5,206 nucleotides of DNA, taken from the NCBI GenBank assembly GCA_902803745.1, contig CADCRB010000016.1, forward strand, positions 1-5,206, written 5' to 3'. Shown here in pieces: positions 1-4,772 of the stretch (position 1 is its first letter; each line of letters opens with the position of its first letter). The notes under the pieces were generated by a model. It was not told where the DNA came from. It worked only from the letters and a program-made list of their open reading frames with translations, and did not search any database. Both the position numbers and the translations under genes were made by a program. Origin of the DNA: an uncultured Lachnospiraceae bacterium (lineage in GTDB: Bacteria; Bacillota; Clostridia; Lachnospirales; Lachnospiraceae).

Positions 1-77
1 ATCATTGCAAGGGCTGCGGCATTTGCATCAAGGTTTGTCCTTTCGACGCTATAGAGTTTAAGGAGCAGGATAAATGA
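1..77 (+). CDS. porD: Pyruvate:ferredoxin oxidoreductase delta (ferredoxin-like) subunit, C-terminal end
   Basis: Partial gene whose 5' end lies before the window; it is read in the frame starting at base 3 and ends at TGA 75-77. The 24 visible residues begin HCKGCGICIKVCPFDAIEF. This contains a complete CxxCxxCxxxCP motif, which binds a [4Fe-4S] cluster in 2[4Fe-4S] ferredoxins. In the four-subunit Por family this is the last cluster motif of the delta subunit, which carries electrons from the catalytic alpha/beta subunits to external ferredoxin. The stop overlaps the porA start as ATGA, which implies translational coupling. The assignment rests on the motif plus the porA and porB genes directly after it. 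A stand-alone ferredoxin is possible but unlikely in this position. Confidence 0.85.
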   Translation, partial: HCKGCGICIKVCPFDAIEFKEQDK

Positions 78-1258
78 GTATCAGAGAACGTCTGTCCGGG
101 AATGAGGCAATTGCAACGGCAATGCGTCAGATTGAGCCGGATGTTTTTGCCATGTTTCCCATCACACCCTCCACAGAGATCCCTCAGTACTATGCGGGAT
201 ATGTGGCAGACGGCAGGGTTGATACAGAGTTTGTATGTATGGAAAGTGAACATTCTGCTCTGTCCGCCTGTCTGGGAGCTGAGGCAGCAGGATGCAGGGC
301 GATCACAGCAACATCCTCCGCCGGTCTGTCATATATGAACGAAGTGCTCTATGTGGCGGCATCAATGAGACTTCCGGTGGTGATAGCAGTTTCCTGCAGG
401 GCACTTACCGGACCAATTAATATAAACCACGATTATTCGGATTCCATGGCGGAACGGGATTCGGGTTTTATTCAGCTGTACGGAGAGAATAATCAGGAGG
501 CTTATGATAATTATCTGATGGCTCACAGGATAGCCGAGCATCCGGATGTGAGGCTGCCTTTGATGGTCTGTGAAGATGGCTTTATCACTTCCCATGCGAT
601 AGAAAATATAGAGCTGGAGGAGGATGAGGCTGTTAAAGCATTTGCAGGAAGATATGAACCTGAGCACTATCTGCTGAACCCCGATGAGCCTCTGGCGGCG
701 GGACCTTATGGCATTTCTGCCTACTATATGGAGGCAAGAGTTGCCCAGGCTGAGGCGATGAAACGGGCTAAGAAGGTCATTCTGGATGTGGCATCTGATT
801 TTGAAAAGACATTCGGAAGACATTACGGCTTATTTGAGGCCTACAGGATGGAGGATGCCAAGATCGCTATGGTCATCATGGGATCCAGTGCCGGGACTGC
901 GAAATCGGCCGTGGATGACCTTAGAAGCAGAGGTATCAAGGCAGGGGTAGTCAAACTAAGAGTTTTCCGGCCGTTCCCCGGAGATGAGATCGCTGATGTA
1001 CTTAAAGGCTGCAAAGCGGTAGCTGTAATGGATAAGAGCGAGGGCTTTTCCTCCTGTGGAGGACCTTTGTTTGCCGAGACCGCGTCTGCCTGTATAAATC
1101 TGGATAAGCGTCCGAAGATGATAGATATAGTATACGGCCTTGGTGGAAGGGACTTTACAGTCGATACTGCCGAGAGCGTATTTGAAAGACTGTCCGGTAT
1201 CGCAGAGGGCAAGGACATTGGCGATGTATATACTCATCTTGGTCAAAGAGAGGGATGA
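74..1258 (+). CDS. porA: Pyruvate:ferredoxin oxidoreductase alpha subunit
   Basis: A 394-residue protein, the usual length for PorA of the four-subunit (gamma-delta-alpha-beta) enzymes. With PorB it oxidatively decarboxylates pyruvate to acetyl-CoA and CO2 and reduces ferredoxin in the cytoplasm. The N-terminal domain opens with FPITPSTEIP (residues 28-37). T31, and R109 in CRALTGPININ, sit where pyruvate-binding Thr and Arg lie in Desulfovibrio PFOR. E59 in MESEHSAL sits where the glutamate that activates thiamine pyrophosphate lies. The C-terminal transketolase-like domain has MGSSAGTAKSAVDDL (about 269-283) and KLRVFRPFP (about 294-302), both typical of PorA. The ATG at 74 has AAGGAG at 60-65 with 8 nt spacing and overlaps the porD stop. 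The substrate could be another 2-oxoacid such as 2-oxoisovalerate; the RVFRPFP signature and PST motif favour pyruvate. Confidence 0.92.
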   Translation: MSIRERLSGNEAIATAMRQIEPDVFAMFPITPSTEIPQYYAGYVADGRVDTEFVCMESEHSALSACLGAEAAGCRAITATSSAGLSYMNEVLYVAASMRLPVVIAVSCRALTGPININHDYSDSMAERDSGFIQLYGENNQEAYDNYLMAHRIAEHPDVRLPLMVCEDGFITSHAIENIELEEDEAVKAFAGRYEPEHYLLNPDEPLAAGPYGISAYYMEARVAQAEAMKRAKKVILDVASDFEKTFGRHYGLFEAYRMEDAKIAMVIMGSSAGTAKSAVDDLRSRGIKAGVVKLRVFRPFPGDEIADVLKGCKAVAVMDKSEGFSSCGGPLFAETASACINLDKRPKMIDIVYGLGGRDFTVDTAESVFERLSGIAEGKDIGDVYTHLGQREG

Positions 1259-1261
1259 ATA

Positions 1262-2197
1262 ATGGCATATAATCTGAAAAAAGAATTGAGCAAGCCCGAG
1301 CGTTTTCATCCCGGGCACAGGCTCTGCGCAGGATGCGCGGCAGGCATAGTCTGTAGAGGAATGATGCGCGCAGTAGATGAAAAAGACAGGGCTGTCATAT
1401 GTAACGCAACAGGATGCCTCGAGGTCTCTTCGTTTCAGTACCCATTTACTGCCTGGGAGGACTCCTATATCCATACTGCATTTGAAAATGCTTCCGCCAC
1501 GGCATCCGGCGTGGAGGCAGCTTACCGGGTCATGAAAAGGAAAGGACGTATACCGGAAAACGGCGAAGTAAAGATTCTTGCGATCGGCGGAGACGGGGGA
1601 ACATATGATATAGGATATCAGTCTCTTTCAGGGGCTTTTGAGAGAGGACATGATCTTACTTATTTCTGCTATGACAATAACGCCTATATGAATACCGGAA
1701 CCCAGAGATCCTCCGCAACCCCCAGATTTGCTTCAGCTACTACCACTCCGGCCGGTACAGACTCTGTCGGAAAAAAGCAGGAGCAGAAGGATCTGACGGC
1801 GATCATGGTATCTCATGGGTCACCTTATGTGGCTCAGACAACGTTGTTTGGTAATCTTAAGGACTTTCATGAAAAGGCTCATCGCGCGATCTATACCAAA
1901 GGCCCGACCTTTGTAAATGTCCTGACTCCCTGTCCCAGAGGCTGGCAGTATCCGGCGGAGAATCTGACGGAAATCTGCAAGGCTGCAATAGATACCTGTG
2001 TTTGGCCGCTCTACGAGGTAGTAGAAGGTGAATACAGACTGACCTATGAGCCGGCAAAGAAACTCCCGGTAGAGGATTTCATGAGACTTCAGGGCAGGTT
2101 TGCACACTGCTTCAAGCCGGGGAATGAATGGACCATTGAGGCTGCGCAGGAATACGTGGATCGGAAGTGGGAAGAGCTTTTGATAAAGTGTGGATAG
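1262..2197 (+). CDS. porB: Pyruvate:ferredoxin oxidoreductase beta subunit (TPP and 4Fe-4S binding)
   Basis: A 311-residue protein of normal PorB length, starting 3 nt after the porA stop, with a purine-rich site (GAGAGGGA) just upstream. It holds thiamine pyrophosphate and the [4Fe-4S] cluster next to it. Four cysteines match the expected ligands: C22 and C25 in LCAGC, C52 in NATGC, and C224 in PCPRGW. The TPP/Mg signature runs from GGDGGTYDIG (about 109-118) to YDNNAYMNTG (137-146). TQRSSATP and a following TTTPAG segment are also typical of the family. All key residues are present, so the enzyme looks active. The C-terminal tail (after about 240) is acidic and aromatic-rich, as is usual. 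Together with PorD and PorA this gives three of the four subunits; gamma should lie upstream of the window. Confidence 0.93.
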   Translation: MAYNLKKELSKPERFHPGHRLCAGCAAGIVCRGMMRAVDEKDRAVICNATGCLEVSSFQYPFTAWEDSYIHTAFENASATASGVEAAYRVMKRKGRIPENGEVKILAIGGDGGTYDIGYQSLSGAFERGHDLTYFCYDNNAYMNTGTQRSSATPRFASATTTPAGTDSVGKKQEQKDLTAIMVSHGSPYVAQTTLFGNLKDFHEKAHRAIYTKGPTFVNVLTPCPRGWQYPAENLTEICKAAIDTCVWPLYEVVEGEYRLTYEPAKKLPVEDFMRLQGRFAHCFKPGNEWTIEAAQEYVDRKWEELLIKCG

Positions 2198-2203
2198 AGG
2201 AGG
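2196..2203 (+). promoter_or_regulatory. Ribosome binding site setting the start of the CbiET-like gene
   Basis: AGAGGAGG ends 8 nt before ATG 2212. The reading frame is open further upstream to a GTG at 2167, inside porB, but that GTG has no comparable site. The shorter start at 2212 is therefore preferred, leaving a 14-nt gap after the porB stop. Confidence 0.8.
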
Positions 2204-2211
2204 ATCGTATC

Positions 2212-3111
2212 ATGGAAAACAGACTGTTTACGAATAAGCATATTATCTCGTGGCTTCAGTACTTTTCAGACAATACGGATATCGATCTGGAGCATGTAAA
2301 GATCCTCGATATTACGAGAAAAAACAAAAATCTGATACCCACGGTGGAGTCTCATCGTACTGTCCTTGTTTTTACAGAGGCAGGCAATAAGGATATTTTT
2401 TATAAAATGTGGACAGTGGGGCTGGGCGACTGCGAAGTGATCTATAATGAAGGCTCCGAGCCGCAGGGAGAGGTAAAGCGAGATCCCGTAAGCGCGATGA
2501 TAGATCGCGGGATCAATGCTTCCGCCGGGATGATAGTTCTGAATCCCAATGCCCGTAGTACTGTCAAATTTGGCATGGATAACAAAAAGTTTGCATCCGG
2601 CTCCGTAAAGTACGTCGGAAGTGAGATACGATCAGTGCTGCTGTCAAAGATGCAGATCGATGAGCAGAAGAATCTCTGTGTCATATCCGGAGAATCCATC
2701 GCCGTGGAAGCGGCAATGATGAGCGGAGAGGGGTCTGTCATTGCTGTGGAATATAAGGAAAGCGATCGTGAGACCATGGAAGAGAACGTGAATCAGTTCG
2801 GTCTGCAGAATGTGATCATAGTCGATCATGTAGGTCCTGATACCATGGACGAACTGCCTGTGCCGGATACCACCATGTTGGTAGTTTCGGCGAGCCTGGA
2901 GCAGGAGCTTTCATATCTTACTTCTCTTAATCCGAATATGGAATTTGTCATATATACTCTGGATTTTAAGGCGGCGGCTTCTATCCGGGATATACTGGCC
3001 AGATATGATATCATGGATGTGAATATCATACAGATTGCGGTATCGAGGCTTACATCTAAAAATGTATTTGAGAATCAGCCTGCACCATGGATTATTACCG
3101 CAAGGAGATGA
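2212..3111 (+). CDS. CbiE/CbiT-like (CobL-type) protein with a degraded SAM motif
   Basis: A 299-residue protein in the por operon. Residues about 50-120 (VLVFTEAGNKDIF, DPVSAM, AGMIVLNPN) resemble the C-terminal half of CbiE, precorrin-6Y C5 methyltransferase. Residues about 121-299 resemble CbiT, the C15 methyltransferase/decarboxylase: GMDNKKF matches the family's GIPDEEF, GSEIRSVLLSKM its TKREVRAL segment, FGLQNV its strand after motif II, and the end PAPWIITARR its closing strand. Two features are unusual. The first CbiE subdomain is missing. CbiT motif I, normally DxGxGTGxVxIEAA, reads LCVISGESIAVEAA (155-168), so the acidic residue and the spaced glycines are lost, and the later GGSG loop reads SAS (about 226-228). 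The fold is probably kept but methyl transfer is doubtful. No other cobalamin gene is in view. Its role, perhaps binding a ligand or regulating Por, is unknown; the family match was made by eye. Confidence 0.65.
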   Translation: MENRLFTNKHIISWLQYFSDNTDIDLEHVKILDITRKNKNLIPTVESHRTVLVFTEAGNKDIFYKMWTVGLGDCEVIYNEGSEPQGEVKRDPVSAMIDRGINASAGMIVLNPNARSTVKFGMDNKKFASGSVKYVGSEIRSVLLSKMQIDEQKNLCVISGESIAVEAAMMSGEGSVIAVEYKESDRETMEENVNQFGLQNVIIVDHVGPDTMDELPVPDTTMLVVSASLEQELSYLTSLNPNMEFVIYTLDFKAAASIRDILARYDIMDVNIIQIAVSRLTSKNVFENQPAPWIITARR

Positions 3112-3133
3112 GCAAGGCTGCCATAGACTATGT

Positions 3134-3865
3134 ATGTGTCGCATATCTTTGAGAAATGAGAACTGTTTTGACTATCTGAAGGGAATAAAGTCGGAGTCGG
3201 TAGCTCTTGTGCTGACGGACCCACCTTATGAGGTGTCGAGGGATACTAACTTTGCATCAGGTGAGCCTACGGGGAAGAATACGGACAGATTCCGTGTATC
3301 AATGGATTTCGGGGAATGGGATGCAGGGTTTATTGGACTTGGTAGTGTAATAAAGGAATTATACAGGGTGTTGCAAAAGGGAGGGTCTCTTGTCTGCTTC
3401 TATGACCTTTGGAAGATTACGATCCTTAAGGATTACTTTGAGGCTGCAAAGTTTAAGCAAATCAGGTTCATTGAATGGATCAAGACGAATCCTGTACCTC
3501 TTAACAGCAAGAACTATTATCTGACTAATGCCCGCGAGATAGGAGTTGTTGGCGTGAAGAGCGGAAAGCCTGTATTTCACTCAGAGTATGATAATGGTGT
3601 ATACAGCTACCCTATATGCCATGATAAGGGGCGGTTTCATCCCACACAAAAGCCGGTAGCGCTTCTGGAAGAAATAATAGAGAAACACAGTAATGAAGGA
3701 GACCTTGTCCTTGACTGCTTTGCGGGTTCGGCAAGCACGGCGGTGGCAGCTTATAACCTTAATCGTGATTTTATCGGTTGTGAGATATCAAAAGAGTACT
3801 ATGATAAAGCTGTGGCCAGACTTGAAGGGCTTGGAATAAATAACTACGTAGATCAGGATTTTTAG
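3134..3865 (+). CDS. Orphan beta-class DNA methyltransferase (probably N6-adenine)
   Basis: A 243-residue methyltransferase with the motif order of the beta class: catalytic motif IV TDPPY (residues 28-32) near the N-terminus, then a central region with the likely target-recognition segment, motif X HPTQKP (169-174), SAM motif I LDCFAGSAST (193-202) and motif II GCEI (215-218). DPPY is most often N6-adenine, but N4-cytosine cannot be excluded and the target site cannot be read from sequence. All catalytic motifs are intact. No restriction enzyme gene is in the window, so it looks solitary, as in phage-derived or regulatory methylases. The start is uncertain: the frame is open back to an ATG at 3035 inside the previous gene, but homology begins around MCRISLRNENCFDYL. 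ATG 3134 fits that best although it has only a weak, distant purine site. It lies 22 nt after the CbiET-like stop and may be an insertion into the operon's end. Confidence 0.85.
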   Translation: MCRISLRNENCFDYLKGIKSESVALVLTDPPYEVSRDTNFASGEPTGKNTDRFRVSMDFGEWDAGFIGLGSVIKELYRVLQKGGSLVCFYDLWKITILKDYFEAAKFKQIRFIEWIKTNPVPLNSKNYYLTNAREIGVVGVKSGKPVFHSEYDNGVYSYPICHDKGRFHPTQKPVALLEEIIEKHSNEGDLVLDCFAGSASTAVAAYNLNRDFIGCEISKEYYDKAVARLEGLGINNYVDQDF

Positions 3866-3873
3866 ATTATTAC

Positions 3874-3902
3874 TTGACAAAGCACATAAAGCCTTGTAAT
3901 AT
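3874..3902 (+). promoter_or_regulatory. Sigma-70-type promoter of the tRNA-Gly gene
   Basis: A perfect -35 TTGACA (3874-3879) is followed after 17 bp by TAATAT (3897-3902, 4 of 6 matches to TATAAT). TATAAG at 3900-3905 is a closer -10 match but gives 20-bp spacing. Transcription would start around 3909-3912, just before the mature tRNA 5' end at 3917. Confidence 0.7.
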
Positions 3903-3916
3903 AAGGAAAGTTTCGC

Positions 3917-3987
3917 GCAGGCGTGGTTCAATGGTAGAACACCAGCCTTCCAAGCTAGTAACGTGGGTTCGATTCCCATCGCCTGCT
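3917..3987 (+). tRNA. tRNA-Gly, anticodon UCC
   Basis: A 71-nt cloverleaf. The acceptor stem GCAGGCG/CGCCTGC (3917-3923 with 3980-3986) pairs fully, with U73 at 3987 as in bacterial tRNA-Gly. The D-arm is GTTC-AATGGTA-GAAC (3926-3940). The anticodon loop CTTCCAA (3947-3953) gives anticodon TCC at 3949-3951. The T-arm is GTGGG-TTCGATT-CCCAT (3963-3979), with one G-U closing pair. The anticodon stem CCAGC/GCTAG (3942-3946 with 3954-3958) contains a C/A mismatch at positions 28-42, where this tRNA family normally has a C-G pair (GCTGG on the 3' side). CCA is not encoded; the next bases are TTG, so it must be added enzymatically. The gene has its own promoter upstream and terminator downstream. 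Confidence 0.95.
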
Positions 3988-3997
3988 TTGGCTACAA

Positions 3998-4029
3998 TCC
4001 CCGTAAACAGTGTGTTTACGGGGGTTTTT
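3998..4029 (+). terminator. Intrinsic terminator after tRNA-Gly
   Basis: CCCCGTAAAC (3999-4008) pairs perfectly with GTTTACGGGG (4014-4023) around a 5-nt loop AGTGT; a T3998/G4024 wobble can extend it. A TTTTT run (4025-4029), then C and TTT, follows directly. No other terminator is seen between the methyltransferase stop and here, so this one probably ends both the tRNA transcript and read-through from the methyltransferase or por operon. On the minus strand the stem is not followed by a T run, so it does not obviously stop the convergent genes. Confidence 0.92.
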
Positions 4030-4033
4030 CTTT

Positions 4034-4140
4034 GCCAAAATAGTTGAATTATTATGAATTATCCTAAAATGGAACGTATTTTCTCATCCTCGCAGGCGTT
4101 TGAAATCTTGTTTATTGTAATGTCTTGTCATGTCAAATCT
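4034..4140. other. AT-rich convergent intergenic stretch
   Basis: Between the tRNA terminator and the end of the minus-strand reading frame I see no gene, RNA or clear regulatory site. It contains a 9-bp copy (CGCAGGCGT at 4091-4099) of the tRNA 5' end and its preceding base (3916-3924), probably chance. No T-tailed hairpin is visible here for the minus-strand genes. Confidence 0.6.
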
Positions 4141-4207
4141 TTATTTGTTGATGGCGAAGCAAGAGATTCGGTGGGACATCGCCCATAGAATAAGACGGAG
4201 CGCCGGA

Positions 4208-4315
4208 ACAAATCCTGTCACAGACCCTGCAACTGTATCAGGGCCTGTGACAACACCGGAGCCTGAGATCGAATCCATTCCTGAGGCAGCATCAGACCCT
4301 GAACCTGAAGCAGAA
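4208..4315 (-). repeat. Degenerate 18-bp tandem repeat (about six units)
   Basis: On the plus strand CCTG recurs at 4226, 4244, 4262, 4280 and 4298, exactly 18 bp apart, with extra copies at 4214 and 4304. Units are diverged; the best conserved parts are the CCTG core and a downstream ATCAG-like element in some units. In the minus -1 frame each unit gives a hexapeptide ending in glycine: SASGSG, SDAASG, MDSISG, SGVVTG, PDTVAG. The multiple-of-three period fits expansion within coding sequence. Confidence 0.7.
4216..4252. repeat. Imperfect inverted repeat (hairpin) inside the 18-bp repeat
   Basis: TGTCACAG (4216-4223) pairs with CTGTGACA (4245-4252), then after a single A/C mismatch CCCTG (4225-4229) pairs with CAGGG (4239-4243) around a 9-nt loop. 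That is 13 pairs with one mismatch. Neither strand has a T run after it, so it is not a standard intrinsic terminator. Confidence 0.6.
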
Positions 4316-4373
4316 TCAGGGAATGCATCCAAATCCAGATTATAGCTGTCTTTTACTGACTTATCATGCTTTC

Positions 4374-4718
4374 TCAGCTCTTCCTCGTATCCTTCTTTTT
4401 TGAAGAAAATACTGCCGATATCTTTTCCCAAAAGCCCATTCTCTTCTTTTCAAATGAAGCGCTGTCCGGACGGCTGAAAGGGGAAATCTTTGTGACGGTC
4501 CTGATATCACCGGTATCGATATGAGCCTTAAGTCTTCTCTGTACTGCTGAAGTCCGTGATGTAAGAGCTTCCGGAGCCTTCTTCTTTTCGATCACCGGGG
4601 CATTACGCGTCTTACCCGGCTCCAAATTATAATACTTATTGGTAAGTGCCAGAAGGCTCTTCAGGTCGGCCGGTCTGCCGTCTGCTATGTTTATATTCAA
4701 TTCATTGCCGGAGCGCAT
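4374..4718 (-). CDS. Hypothetical protein with an in-phase dnaX-type slippery site
   Basis: I do not recognise this 114-residue protein. It begins MRSGNELNINIADGR, has a basic, Lys/Arg-rich middle (VIEKKKAPEALTSR, VQRRLKAH) and ends with a basic tail KKKDTRKS. No signal peptide or membrane segment is visible, so a cytoplasmic protein with disordered basic stretches is likely. The start is ATG 4716-4718: AAGGAGG (4727-4733) lies 8 nt upstream, whereas the TTG two codons earlier would leave only 2 nt. It follows the GNAT-like gene by 54 bp on the same strand and is probably co-transcribed. The heptamer A AAA AAG falls across residues S106-K108, with the zero-frame stop seven codons further on and a long open -1 frame after it. 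The annotated end may therefore be only one of two, or the gene may be frameshifted. Confidence 0.7.
   Translation of the reverse strand: MRSGNELNINIADGRPADLKSLLALTNKYYNLEPGKTRNAPVIEKKKAPEALTSRTSAVQRRLKAHIDTGDIRTVTKISPFSRPDSASFEKKRMGFWEKISAVFSSKKKDTRKS
4395..4401 (-). promoter_or_regulatory. Candidate -1 ribosomal frameshift heptamer A AAA AAG
   Basis: Read on the minus strand in the frame of the 114-codon gene, tcA AAA AAG has exactly the X XXY YYZ phase of the E. coli dnaX slippery sequence. No Shine-Dalgarno-like element lies 10-14 nt upstream (the bases there are pyrimidine-rich). Downstream I find only a weak 5-bp AGCTG/CAGCT stem with a 26-nt loop. The stimulators of dnaX are therefore not obvious. 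Confidence 0.4.
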
Positions 4719-4726
4719 ACTCAACC

Positions 4727-4733
4727 CCTCCTT
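4727..4733 (-). promoter_or_regulatory. Ribosome binding site deciding the ATG at 4718
   Basis: AAGGAGG on the minus strand, 8 nt before ATG 4716-4718. It is too close (2 nt) to the in-frame TTG at 4722-4724 for that codon to be the main start. Confidence 0.8.
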
Positions 4734-4772
4734 ATCCTGTGTTGTTTTCCGAAGTTATGAAATATGCCGGGC

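Larger units (their letters stand above)
4141..4395 (-). other. Open -1-frame continuation of the 114-codon gene
   Basis: If ribosomes slip back one base at the heptamer 4395-4401, reading continues from GAA (4395-4393) for 84 codons to TAA at 4141-4143, giving a 192-residue fusion instead of 114 residues. The first part, EGYEEELRKHDKSVKDSYNL, is charged and looks like normal coding sequence. It is followed by a Ser/Gly/Asp-rich repeat region and an odd hydrophobic end (about FVPALRLILWAM). The frame has no good independent start: only a TTG at 4429-4431, without a clear ribosome site. It is either the frameshift product's tail, the displaced end of a gene broken by an indel, or a chance open frame. 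A plus-strand frame (4130-4345) through the same repeat is open too, but has neither ribosome site nor recognisable product. Confidence 0.45.

Noticed and set aside
362..823. Long minus-strand open frame inside porA
   Set aside because: Antisense shadow of a clearly conserved gene; no ribosome site or recognisable motif.
956..1474. 172-codon minus-strand frame spanning the porA/porB junction
   Set aside because: It crosses two well-supported genes in antisense and its sequence matches no family I can recognise.
2167..2211. GTG start for the CbiET-like gene inside porB
   Set aside because: The AGAGGAGG at 2196-2203 is ideally placed for ATG 2212, and the extra residues merely cover the porB end and intergenic gap.
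3035..3133. N-terminal extension of the methyltransferase from ATG 3035
   Set aside because: It would overlap the CbiET-like gene by 77 nt, has no ribosome site, and the extra residues do not resemble methyltransferases, whose similarity begins near residue 34 of that frame.
4091..4099. CGCAGGCGT repeats the tRNA 5' end and its preceding base (3916-3924), as an attachment-site duplicate might
   Set aside because: Element integration usually duplicates the tRNA 3' part, the match is only 9 bp, and no integrase gene is in between.
4130..4345. Plus-strand 71-codon open frame rich in Pro and Glu
   Set aside because: It lies on the repeat, has no ribosome binding site, and sits antisense to the more convincing minus-strand -1 frame.
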